Below the pieces are notes generated by a model. The model was not told where the DNA came from. It saw only the letters and a program-made list of their open reading frames with translations, and did not search any database. A stretch of DNA of 11,135 nt, from NCBI GenBank assembly GCA_014377495.1, contig JACMPN010000319.1:1-11135 (forward strand), written 5' to 3'. This document shows, piece by piece, positions 1 through 6,714 of the stretch (within the stretch, counting starts at the first letter, position 1; every line of letters begins with the position of its first letter). Source of the stretch: Candidatus Sericytochromatia bacterium (lineage in GTDB: Bacteria > Cyanobacteriota > Sericytochromatia > JACMPN01). The position numbers and the translations under genes were made by a program.

Positions 1-441
1 AACACGGTGGCGGTCCTGGTCAACAGCAATGGCTTGGCAGTCATCTCCAACTGGGCGGGCGGCGGAAATGTGATCCACATCGTGAGAGATTCGGCGGGTA
101 CGGTGATCGGCGGCTCCGGCTCGGTCGCCGCGATCGGGGAGGCCTATACCACCCGGTTCGTCGAGGAGATGGCCGCCCGCAACGTCCCCAACCAGCAGGG
201 CCTGCTATACACGCAGTATGGGTCGACCGTGATGAACAAGCCGCTGGGCACCACCTACGTCGACGTCATGTACACCACGGGTGAGTCGACGATCCTTGCC
301 AAAAGCCTCGAAGCAAGCAATGCCAGCATGACCCAGAGCGTGCCGGAGCTGAGTTTAGCCCAAAAACTGTTCTCCGCCCTGACCAAGGTCCTGCAGATCA
401 CGCAGACCAACACCGACAGTGTCCTCAACCTCATCCGCTAG
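1..441 (+). CDS. Unrecognised protein, possibly 5'-partial
   Basis: The reading frame is open from the left edge to TAG at 439-441. A GTG at position 7 could start a 144-residue product, but the frame has no stop before it, so the gene may begin outside the window. I do not recognise the family. The N-terminal third is rich in small and hydrophobic residues and looks like beta strands with Gly-rich turns (GGGNV, GGSGS), ending in VAAIGEAYTTRFVEEMA. The C-terminal third looks helical (LAQKLFSALTKVLQIT). It has no clear signal peptide, membrane segment or metal-binding motif. Codon third positions are strongly G/C, which supports coding. Its last 23 bp overlap the start of the MNT-HEPN gene in another frame, suggesting one transcript and possibly coupled translation. 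No function is proposed. Confidence 0.6.
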   Translation, partial: NTVAVLVNSNGLAVISNWAGGGNVIHIVRDSAGTVIGGSGSVAAIGEAYTTRFVEEMAARNVPNQQGLLYTQYGSTVMNKPLGTTYVDVMYTTGESTILAKSLEASNASMTQSVPELSLAQKLFSALTKVLQITQTNTDSVLNLIR

Positions 442-1312
442 GCCACCGAGCCTCGTCACCCTCATCCGGGCCGATCTGGCGCGTTGTCTGCAACCGTTGC
501 GACCGGAACTGCTCTACGTCTACGGCTCGGTGACCAGCGGCCTCGCCGAAGCCGGCAGCGACGTGGACTTCGGGCTCTATCTCGACGAACCCGACGCCGG
601 CCGCCGCAAACACGCCATCCAGTGGGCCAAGACGGCCTTGAGCGATCAGTTGGGGTTCAATCACCTCGACGTCGGCGATCTGCACACCAGTTTCAACGTG
701 CATTTCCTCGCCCAAATCGTCTGTCAGGGGCTCTGCCTATATGCCCGGGATCCCGCTTTCCAGGTCGCCTTCGAGGACCGGGTCCTCAAGGAGGTGGCCG
801 AAGGGCCGGCCCGGCGTCTCGAGTCCTGGCAAGCCATCAAAGCCCGCCTGCGCCAGGACCTCTTCGTGTCCACCGATCTGGTGGAGCGGGACAAGCTCGA
901 AAAGGCCTTTTGGCACAGTCACGAACTGTTGACGTTCCTGACGCGTTACGTGGGCATGGATCCGGCCGTGTTCCTCAGCCAGACGGAGTTCGAGCACCGG
1001 TTTGCGGCGGCCCATACGCTGCGGGCCGCCATCGAAAGCATGTTGGCGACGTCCCGCCACCTGATGCTCGCCCTGAACTGGGGCCGGGCGAGCCGCCCCC
1101 GGGAAATCATCGACCTGCTCGCCATGCAGCGCATCCTGCCGCCGGGACTGGCCGAAAACCTGGCCCTGTTGGCCACATTGCGGGAACCGTTGACCTATCC
1201 GGAGGACGGCTGCGACTTCGCCTTCCTCCATCGGCTCATGCCCGAGGCGATCCGCTGGCTCATCACCTTTCACCGGGCCATCGTGCTTTATCTGGACGAG
1301 TTGGGCATCTAG
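419..1312 (+). CDS. Fused MNT nucleotidyltransferase-HEPN domain protein (MntA-HepT-like)
   Basis: The 297-residue product joins two domains normally encoded as a two-gene toxin-antitoxin pair. Residues 30-112 form a minimal nucleotidyltransferase: G36-S37, ten residues, then D48-V-D50 is an exact GSX10DXD metal/nucleotide motif, and D84 in HLDVGDL is the likely third acidic ligand. Residues about 150-297 are helical and align with the HepT/DUF86 HEPN pattern (FEHRFAAAHTLRAAIESML, then REIIDLL). In MntA/HepT systems the transferase AMPylates and so silences the HEPN RNase, which uses R-X4-6-H. Here that place reads R255-EPLT-Y260 with no histidine in range, so the HEPN part is probably not an RNase. 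The start is GTG at 419, since no ATG lies between it and the motif and the next TTG (497) is too close. No good ribosome binding site is visible, so translation may depend on the overlapping upstream gene. It could also be a stand-alone regulator or a drug- or RNA-modifying nucleotidyltransferase. Confidence 0.8.
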   Translation: MSSTSSARPPSLVTLIRADLARCLQPLRPELLYVYGSVTSGLAEAGSDVDFGLYLDEPDAGRRKHAIQWAKTALSDQLGFNHLDVGDLHTSFNVHFLAQIVCQGLCLYARDPAFQVAFEDRVLKEVAEGPARRLESWQAIKARLRQDLFVSTDLVERDKLEKAFWHSHELLTFLTRYVGMDPAVFLSQTEFEHRFAAAHTLRAAIESMLATSRHLMLALNWGRASRPREIIDLLAMQRILPPGLAENLALLATLREPLTYPEDGCDFAFLHRLMPEAIRWLITFHRAIVLYLDELGI

Positions 1313-1323
1313 GAAGCTGAGCG

Positions 1324-1500
1324 ATGTACCTGCCGTCCGACGGGAACAAACGGGTCACCAAAAACATCCCGCAAGCACAACGCGCCTGCCAAAAGTCCTT
1401 CACACCGCCCGAACGGCATGCCGTCGGCCCCGCTGCGCCTGAACGAGCCGGCGACCAGGATGACCGCCACGTTCACTTTCCAGTCCCAGAGCCGCAATGA
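1324..1500 (+). CDS. Possible small ORF, 58 residues, unrecognised
   Basis: The ATG at 1324 is preceded by AGGAAG (1311-1316) at normal spacing, and this site overlaps the stop codon of the MNT-HEPN gene, as in a tightly packed operon. The product would be hydrophilic, with a basic N-terminal half (K and R residues around NKRVTKN) and a Pro- and His-containing tail. I recognise no family. Third-position G/C is only moderate, roughly two thirds, weaker than in the certain genes. The next ORF (1418-1915) overlaps its second half in another frame, so at most one of the two is real over 1418-1500. It may instead be chance or the remnant of a longer frameshifted gene. Confidence 0.22.
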   Translation: MYLPSDGNKRVTKNIPQAQRACQKSFTPPERHAVGPAAPERAGDQDDRHVHFPVPEPQ

Positions 1501-1915
1501 ATGCCTGTTGTTTGCCGTCAGGCCGGACAAGATCATGGTCTATAAACTGTCTCTCCATGCAGCGATGATGTCACTGGCGCCCGGGGTGGCCGGCGCCCTC
1601 ATCGATAGCAGCACCGTCGTGAACACCCTCAATGGTGCGATCACGAACCGGGCCACCCTGGCCATGGATCCATTGACCGACCAGATCGTGGCGCAGCCTG
1701 AATCGACCCTCAACGGGTGGTTACCCCCGTCGGTGCGCAGTGACATCGCCATGACGGTCAACGGCGGATATGGATACGTGGAAGCGGATTTCCAGGTCTT
1801 TGCGGATTCCTATTGGAATCTCTCGCTTTACCGGGAGACGCTCCGGGACAGGCTCACTTTTCTCGATCCCGTACACCTGCCCCCGACGGCGATCCCGACG
1901 GCCTCAGCAGTCTAA
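1418..1915 (+). CDS. Unrecognised protein, up to 165 residues
   Basis: This ORF has high third-position G/C, especially from about 1535 onward, which is the best evidence that it is coding. Three ATG starts are possible: 1418, 1460 and 1535. None has a convincing ribosome binding site. The 1535 start would give about 126 residues beginning MVYKLSLHAAMMSLAPG, a mildly hydrophobic N-terminus too weak to call a signal peptide. The middle carries short beta-like stretches (SDIAMTVNGGYGYVEADFQVF) and the end is Pro/Thr/Ala-rich. I recognise no family, catalytic motif or membrane span. It lies alone between the MNT-HEPN gene and the non-coding stretch before the kinase, and could be a degraded remnant of a larger protein. 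Confidence 0.42.
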   Translation: MPSAPLRLNEPATRMTATFTFQSQSRNECLLFAVRPDKIMVYKLSLHAAMMSLAPGVAGALIDSSTVVNTLNGAITNRATLAMDPLTDQIVAQPESTLNGWLPPSVRSDIAMTVNGGYGYVEADFQVFADSYWNLSLYRETLRDRLTFLDPVHLPPTAIPTASAV

Positions 1916-2275
1916 AGCGGTTGAGCAGCACCGGGTCAGGTAATGCAGGTCTGCCACCATGATCCACCAAGAGACCCTCACCATGCCGACGCCCGGCCGG
2001 GCGGCAAGATACGGCCACAGGGCGGCGCCTGCGCCTTATCAGAGGGCAATCATCGTGAAACAGTTGTCCCCCAGACTGTGATTTAGACGCTTGACTTTCC
2101 GTGCGTGGAAGTTTGCCGGGAAATCAGGCACCACAGCAGCACCGTTGAAGCCAGCGATAACGCCATCCACCTGGCCCTCCGCGACCGGGAGAAAGGCAAG
2201 GCGACATCATGAATCCCATTGGCCACGCGCCGCTCACCCGCCCGGCAGCGAGCCGCACCATCATTGCGTGTGCCG
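1916..2275. other. Intergenic stretch with only short candidate ORFs
   Basis: This 360-bp gap holds no large gene. Three short forward ORFs are present: ATG 1959 to TGA 2081 (40 codons), GTG 2105 to TGA 2212 (35 codons) and ATG 2209 to TAG 2286 (25 codons). The second and third overlap as ATGA, and the third overlaps the kinase start at 2276. The second has roughly 74 percent third-position G/C and reads like the tail of a real protein (ending HLALRDREKGKATS), so it may be the surviving 3' end of a decayed gene. I see no clear promoter: TTGACT at 2091-2096 resembles a -35 box, but no -10 follows at proper spacing. Confidence 0.5.
2105..2212 (+). pseudogene. Short GTG ORF or gene remnant upstream of the kinase
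   Basis: The frame opens after a TAG at 2084-2086 and runs to TGA at 2210-2212. With GTG 2105 as start it gives 35 residues, hydrophilic and charged, beginning with VEVCREIRHHSS. Codon bias resembles the certain genes. The stop overlaps an ATG at 2209, a typical coupling geometry, and AAGG at 2198-2201 lies seven bases before that ATG. I cannot tell a genuine small coupled gene from a fragment of a truncated one. No family is recognised. Confidence 0.25.
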
Positions 2276-2286
2276 ATGTCGATTAG
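2209..2286 (+). CDS. Possible 25-codon leader ORF overlapping the kinase start
   Basis: The ATG at 2209 has a reasonable ribosome binding site (AAGG at 2198-2201, 7-base spacer). Its stop TAG (2284-2286) lies 8 bases inside the kinase gene that starts at 2276. The peptide begins MNPIGHAPLTRPAAS and has no known motif. It could couple translation into the kinase, which lacks a good site of its own. Alternatively it is the true N-terminus of the kinase separated by a one-base frame change, or it is chance. Confidence 0.25.
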   Translation: MNPIGHAPLTRPAASRTIIACADVD

Positions 2287-3466
2287 GAAGAGCCCTCTGG
2301 CCATCCGGGCCGACGATCCGTCCCAGGGGCCGGATCTGATGTACCGGTCGGTCTTTGAAGGCTCGCTCGACGCCATGCTGATCGCCGACGACGAGGGCCA
2401 CTACGTCGATGCCAATCCGGCAGCCTGCGCCTTGATCGGCTGCACCCGCAGCGAACTCCTGGCCCGGCGCGTCCAGCAGCTCCTGCCACCGGAGTCAGTC
2501 GGTTACCTCAATGATGCCTGGCAGGCACTTCTGTGGGTCGGCCGGCAAAGCGGTGAATTTGAGATTGTCCGCAGCACCGGTGATCGTCGGATCGTCGAGT
2601 ATACGGCCACGGCGTCTATCGCCCCCAATCGCCACCTGTCGATCTTCCGGGACATCACCGAGCGCAAGCAACTGGAGCAACGCCTCGCCGAGTCCGAGCG
2701 TCTATTTTTCCTTGGGACGATGGCGGCCGGCATGGGGCACGAGATCAACAACCCACTGGCCATCGTCATCTTGAACGTCGGGTTCGCGACGGACGCCATC
2801 GAGACCCTGAAGGGCAACCTGGACGCGCTGGCGCATCACGCCGCCCCGGCCGAAATGCTCGAAGAAACGGTCGCCAGCCTCCTCGAACTGGGCGAAGCCC
2901 TCGATGACGCCAACGACGCTTCTGACCGGGTCCGGCGCATCGTGCTCGACATGAAGCAGTTCGCCAGCGTCACCGGAAGCCAGACGACCGTCCTGGCACT
3001 GCCCGACGTCCTTGACGCAGCCGTCCGGGAGACGGCCTCAGCAGACAGGCATCCAGCCAGCATCACCCGAGCCTATGGGATCACGCCGCACGTCGAGGCC
3101 AATGAAGCACAGCTCATGCAGGTGTTCACGAACCTGCTGATCCGTGCCGCCGGCACGACTGACGAGGGGCGGGGCGCACCCGTCGCGATCCGCCCCCGCA
3201 CGTACACGGACGACGCGGGCCGGGCCGTCGCCGAAGTGCGCGACAACGGCGACGGGATCGCCACCGATTTCCTGACCCGGATTTTCGAACCCTTCGCCAC
3301 CATCCAGCCGATGGGGCCGCCGCTGGGATTGGGGCTAGCCCTTTGCCACGCCATCGTCACGGACCTCGGCGGGCAGATCTCGGTCGAGAGCACACAGGGC
3401 CTGGGGACCACCTTTCGCGTCATGCTGCCTGCGGCCCGCCCAGGGGCACCCGGCGTCACTCCCTGA
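2276..3466 (+). CDS. Soluble PAS-domain sensor histidine kinase (orphan)
   Basis: The 396-residue protein should autophosphorylate on histidine and pass phosphate to a response regulator. It has no membrane segment, so it acts in the cytosol. A PAS sensor covers residues about 22-127 and ends in the usual FRDITERK linker. The phospho-acceptor H-box is MAAGMGHEINNPLAI with His155. An unusually Ala/Glu-rich helical region (about 165-230) separates it from the ATPase. In the HATPase domain the G1 box (DNGDGI, 323-328), the F-like box (RIFEPF) and the G2 box (LGLGLAL) look intact. The N-box reads NLLIRA, however, with Arg290 where the Mg-ATP-binding Asn is expected. ATG 2276 is chosen because it starts just before the PAS domain. 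TTG 2219 would extend it by 19 residues. No response regulator lies next to it, so its partner is elsewhere or it acts as a pseudokinase. The stimulus is unknown. Confidence 0.9.
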   Translation: MSIRKSPLAIRADDPSQGPDLMYRSVFEGSLDAMLIADDEGHYVDANPAACALIGCTRSELLARRVQQLLPPESVGYLNDAWQALLWVGRQSGEFEIVRSTGDRRIVEYTATASIAPNRHLSIFRDITERKQLEQRLAESERLFFLGTMAAGMGHEINNPLAIVILNVGFATDAIETLKGNLDALAHHAAPAEMLEETVASLLELGEALDDANDASDRVRRIVLDMKQFASVTGSQTTVLALPDVLDAAVRETASADRHPASITRAYGITPHVEANEAQLMQVFTNLLIRAAGTTDEGRGAPVAIRPRTYTDDAGRAVAEVRDNGDGIATDFLTRIFEPFATIQPMGPPLGLGLALCHAIVTDLGGQISVESTQGLGTTFRVMLPAARPGAPGVTP

Positions 3467-3615
3467 CGGACGCGCAATTGTCGGAAACGATGACCTCAAA
3501 AGTGCCCGCATAGGCCCTTGTCACCTCGCCACTGGTAGTCCGTGATGGCGACATTCCCCACCCTCCCATTGACCCCCTTGCGGGTGCTTCAACTCAGGGA
3601 TCTGGTGCCAAACAA

Positions 3616-3655
3616 CAGCGAGCCCTTGGCGATCGACATCGCCAAGGGCTCGCTG
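3616..3655 (-). terminator. Strong intrinsic terminator of the symporter gene
   Basis: A perfect 18-bp stem (3616-3633 with 3638-3655) encloses a 4-base CGAC loop. On the minus strand, 13 bases after the symporter stop, the hairpin is followed by a T-rich run, CTGTTGTTTGGC. On the plus strand the sequence after the stem is not T-rich, so it mainly serves the symporter. It may also block read-through from the convergent kinase gene. Confidence 0.85.
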
Positions 3656-3667
3656 CCTGCAAACGTT

Positions 3668-4930
3668 TCAGGCCGGTACGGCGGTCTCGGCCTCGACATC
3701 CCCCGCCAGGGCGGCCGCCATCTTGGTGTCGTCGAAGGCCTTTTCCCAGCGGGCGACGACGGCCGTGGCCAGGCAATTGCCCAACAGGTTGACGCTCGTG
3801 CGGGCCATGTCGAGCAGGCGATCCACGCCGAGGATCAGGGCCACGCCTTCGACAGGCAGGTTGAACGCCGTCAGGGTCCCCGTCAAAATCACCAGCGAGG
3901 CCCCGGGCACGGCGGCCACACCCTTGGAGGAGAGCATCAGCGTCGCCATGATCGCCAGCTGCTGCATCAGTGACAGGTCGATCCCGTAGACTTGGGCGAT
4001 AAACAGCGTCGCCAACGCCAGATAGAGGGTCGTCCCGTCCAGGTTGAAGGTGTACCCCGTCGGCATGACGAAGGTGACGATGCTCTTCGGGACACCGAAG
4101 GCCTCCATTTTCGTCATCGCCTGGGGCAAGGCCGCCTCGCTGCTGGCCGTGCTGAAGGCCAGCAGGAACGGTTCGCTGATGTGCTTGAAAAAGCCGATCG
4201 CCGGGACCCGGATCAGCCGGCAGACGATGCCGAGCAAAATCACCAGAAAAATCGCCAGCGCCGCATACAGCGACAGGATCAGCTTGGACAACGGCAACAG
4301 CACGGTGAGTCCGAATTTGCCGACGGTCACGGCCGTGGCGGCAAACACGCCGATGGGGGCGAGTTTCATTACGTACTCGGTGACCTTGAACATCACCTCG
4401 GTGACCGAATGCGCCAGCTCCAGCACGGGCTTGCCCTTGATGCCGATGGCGGCCGTGGCCACCCCGAAGATCGTCGCGAAGACGACGATCTGCAGGGTAT
4501 CGCCCCGGGCCATGGCATCGACGACGTTCGTCGGCACCAGATGGACGAGGAATTCGCCCCAGTCGATATGCGCCGTTGCGGCTGTGGCGATCTTGGGATC
4601 GGTGGCCCCGGCCATCGCCGCCGAGGCGCCCGCACCGGGCCGCAACACGTTGGCCACAGCCAGCCCGATGATCAGGGCCAATGTCGTCGCCGCTTCAAAG
4701 TAAAGGAGGGCCTTGGCCCCGATGCGGCCGACGTGCTTGAAATCCCCGGCCCCGGCGATACCCATGATCAACGAGCCGAAGATCAACGGCACAACGATCA
4801 TCTTGATCAAATGCATGAAGAGATCGCTGAGGGGTTTGAGACTCGTCCCCAAGGCGGGAAATAAGTAGCCCACGGCAATTCCAGCGATGAGGCCGATGAG
4901 GATTCGAGTCGTCAAACTGGGTAGGCGCAT
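3668..4930 (-). CDS. Dicarboxylate/amino acid:cation symporter (SDF/DAACS family)
   Basis: The 420-residue protein has the full length and fold pattern of the GltP/DctA/GltPh family, which couples uptake of glutamate, aspartate or C4-dicarboxylates to H+ or Na+ across the inner membrane. N-terminal membrane helices start near residue 8. The signature sites are present: TASSEAALP in hairpin 1 (261-269), NLDGT in helix 7 (296-300), SSKGVAAVPG in hairpin 2 (334-343), and the helix 8 set D370, D374, R377, T378, N381. By comparison with GltPh, Arg377 should bind the distal carboxylate, while Asp374 and Thr378 favour an amino acid over a plain dicarboxylate. The last ligand position is Asn385 where GltPh has an Asp, a change also seen in DctA-type members, so the coupling ion is uncertain. 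The ATG at 4930 is the only sensible start, although its ribosome binding site is weak. It is divergent from the chemoreceptor gene. The exact substrate cannot be fixed from sequence. Confidence 0.93.
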   Translation of the reverse strand: MRLPSLTTRILIGLIAGIAVGYLFPALGTSLKPLSDLFMHLIKMIVVPLIFGSLIMGIAGAGDFKHVGRIGAKALLYFEAATTLALIIGLAVANVLRPGAGASAAMAGATDPKIATAATAHIDWGEFLVHLVPTNVVDAMARGDTLQIVVFATIFGVATAAIGIKGKPVLELAHSVTEVMFKVTEYVMKLAPIGVFAATAVTVGKFGLTVLLPLSKLILSLYAALAIFLVILLGIVCRLIRVPAIGFFKHISEPFLLAFSTASSEAALPQAMTKMEAFGVPKSIVTFVMPTGYTFNLDGTTLYLALATLFIAQVYGIDLSLMQQLAIMATLMLSSKGVAAVPGASLVILTGTLTAFNLPVEGVALILGVDRLLDMARTSVNLLGNCLATAVVARWEKAFDDTKMAAALAGDVEAETAVPA

Positions 4931-4935
4931 GGTTT

Positions 4936-4961
4936 GCAGATTAGCAGATTCGCATGCATGC
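4936..4961. repeat. Direct repeat plus palindrome in the divergent promoter region
   Basis: GCAGATT occurs twice with an 8-bp period (4936-4942 and 4944-4950), followed by the perfect palindrome GCATGCATGC (4952-4961). The palindrome overlaps the -35/spacer region of the proposed chemoreceptor promoter and lies 22 bp upstream of the symporter start. The position suits an operator serving both divergent genes, but no regulator is known. Confidence 0.4.
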
Positions 4962-4976
4962 CGCTTCTGCTATATT
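4949..4976 (+). promoter_or_regulatory. Putative sigma70-type promoter of the chemoreceptor gene
   Basis: TTCGCA (4949-4954, 4 of 6 to consensus) and TATATT (4971-4976, 5 of 6) are separated by 16 bp. The -10 lies 55 bp before the MCP start codon. The flanking sequence is the most A/T-rich patch in this otherwise GC-rich area. Confidence 0.45.
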
Positions 4977-5031
4977 CTTTGCACCCTCGTTGTAGGGCAA
5001 CCCCGTGTGAACCCACCGTCTGAGGCAGCCC

Positions 5032-6600
5032 ATGACCCCGATCGGCAGACCGCCCGCCCACTTCAGCCCGTTGCAGGTGCTCCGGTTCCAGTTTGTCGGG
5101 GCGATCACCCTCTCGTTTACCCTCATGATCCTGGCAATTCTGGTCCCGAGCCTGAAGGCCGGCCAATGGCAGATCCTGATCATCCTCGCCGCGATGGTCC
5201 TCGGCCATGTGCTGAACCGCAGCGGGCACGTTGGTTTGGCGGGTCTGGCCATCGTCATCGGGCCGACCCTGAGCCCGATGGCCACCGTCTTCAGTGCCGG
5301 TCCGGCCTTTTTGAAATTCCTCTGCCTGCCCCTCGTCGGCACGGGGTTCATCTTCGGACCCTGGGCGGCCATCGCCCTGACGGCTGCCGACATCCTGTAC
5401 CTGGCCGTGTTGCCCCAGCTGGTTCCCGGGCTGACCTACCTGCCGCCCGGCGGCGGGTTCAGCCTGCTGGACACGAACATGATGGGCTTCATGATCCTCG
5501 TCATTGGTTCGGGGGCCTTCAGCTGGTTCTTCGGTCTGGTCAGTCACGGCCTGGGCGCCGACCTGGTCCGCAAGCAGGAGTCCCTCGCTGCCGCCGAGGC
5601 CAACCTGCACCGGCTGTTGGCCAAAACCCAGGACTCGGCCACCCGCGTCGCTGACACCGCGGCCCAGATGTCAATCACCGCCGGCATGGCTGCCGAATCC
5701 ACCCGTCAGGTGAGCGACACGGTCGAGCAGCTGGCCCAGGGGGCCACGGACCAGGCGATGCAGGTCAGTGAAGGGGCCGAACATACCATGCGCATGCGGG
5801 ACGATGCCGGCGCCGTCTCCGCCAACGCCGATCAGGCCACGACGGCCTCGGGTCGTGCCCTGACGGCAGTGGTCTCGGGCAACACGGCCCTGCAGGCGGT
5901 GATGACCACCCTGCGCACCCTGCACGGCAACGTCACCACCTCGGCGGCAACCGTGCACCGGCTGGGCAACCTGGGCGACCGCATCGGCTCCATCGTGGAG
6001 ATGATCAAGGGTATCGCCTCCCAGACCAACCTGCTGGCCCTGAACGCGGCCATCGAGGCCGCCCGGGCCGGCGACCACGGCCGTGGGTTTGCCGTGGTGG
6101 CCGACGAGGTGCGCAAGCTGGCCAGTGAGAGCGCCCGCAGTGCCGAGGAGATCACCCGGATGGTCGCCGAGATCCAACGGGAGACCCGGCAGGCCGTGGC
6201 CGACATGGCAGCCGGATCGACCGAGGCGGACAAGGGTGTGGCGCTGATCCACGAAACGGAACAGGCCCTGACGGTGATCGTCTCCTCGGTCGAGGCCACG
6301 GATCAGGACGTCCAGGCCATTTCAGGCTCGATCGCCGTCTTATTGGAAGGGCTGAACGAAATCGCCGCCCGGATGGACATGATCGCCGCCGTCGCCGAAC
6401 AGTCGGCCGCCGGTGCGGAAGAGACCTCGGCCTCGGCCCAGGAACAGCACGGGCTGATCGCCCAGGTCTCTGAAGGCGCCATGTCCCTGGCCCGGATGGC
6501 CGAAGCCCTGCACCAGATCGTCGAGCAGTTGGGCACGACGCCGGCGGGCTCGAACAGGACGCCCGTCGGCGACCGGAAGGTGCCGGCGTTGCGCCCGTAG
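5032..6600 (+). CDS. Methyl-accepting chemotaxis protein with membrane-embedded N-terminus
   Basis: The 522-residue receptor should control CheA through CheW at the membrane. The C-terminal half is a standard MCP signalling hairpin. Its tip covers about residues 320-365 with the hallmark NLLALNAAIEAARAG and GRGFAVVADEVRKLA. The flanking coiled-coil arms run from about 176 to 500. A methylation-type site fits AAGAEETSAS, with Glu463/Glu464. The N-terminus lacks a periplasmic ligand domain. It has about six hydrophobic segments (near 20-39, 46-61, 66-82, 93-110, 112-132, 150-170) joined by short loops, then passes directly into the coiled coil without a recognisable HAMP domain. The signal is therefore likely sensed within the membrane or through another protein. 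There is no C-terminal CheR-docking pentapeptide (it ends ALRP). ATG 5032 has GAGG (5022-5025) six bases upstream. The gene is divergent from the symporter. No other che genes are in the window. Confidence 0.93.
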   Translation: MTPIGRPPAHFSPLQVLRFQFVGAITLSFTLMILAILVPSLKAGQWQILIILAAMVLGHVLNRSGHVGLAGLAIVIGPTLSPMATVFSAGPAFLKFLCLPLVGTGFIFGPWAAIALTAADILYLAVLPQLVPGLTYLPPGGGFSLLDTNMMGFMILVIGSGAFSWFFGLVSHGLGADLVRKQESLAAAEANLHRLLAKTQDSATRVADTAAQMSITAGMAAESTRQVSDTVEQLAQGATDQAMQVSEGAEHTMRMRDDAGAVSANADQATTASGRALTAVVSGNTALQAVMTTLRTLHGNVTTSAATVHRLGNLGDRIGSIVEMIKGIASQTNLLALNAAIEAARAGDHGRGFAVVADEVRKLASESARSAEEITRMVAEIQRETRQAVADMAAGSTEADKGVALIHETEQALTVIVSSVEATDQDVQAISGSIAVLLEGLNEIAARMDMIAAVAEQSAAGAEETSASAQEQHGLIAQVSEGAMSLARMAEALHQIVEQLGTTPAGSNRTPVGDRKVPALRP

Positions 6601-6684
6601 GACTGACCTGAAGATTTCCATCCCTGCACTGCAAGCCGATTTCCCGATCCACGCCTAAACTGCGTCCGGGTCGTGGAGTTGAGG

Positions 6685-6708
6685 CCACGGATCCGCCCAC
6701 GGATCCGC
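6685..6708. repeat. Two 12-bp tandem repeats in the clpC leader
   Basis: CCACGGATCCGC occurs twice in tandem, followed by a broken third unit (CCATGG). Each copy contains the palindrome CGGATCCG (6688-6695 and 6700-6707), so the pair can fold as an 8-bp stem with a 4-base loop in the leader RNA. Confidence 0.8.
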
Positions 6709-6714
6709 CCATGG

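Noticed and set aside
2083..2376. 97-codon minus-strand ORF upstream of the kinase
   Set aside because: It overlaps the kinase N-terminus in antisense, has no motif and no ribosome binding site that stands out.
3542..3973. 143-codon plus-strand ORF after the kinase
   Set aside because: It runs through the terminator stem and then antisense to the symporter, with shadow-type composition.
3992..4864. Long plus-strand ORF (290 codons) opposite the symporter
   Set aside because: It has the low-complexity Arg/Gln/Asp/Gly-rich composition of an antisense shadow, while the minus strand encodes a complete, motif-rich transporter.
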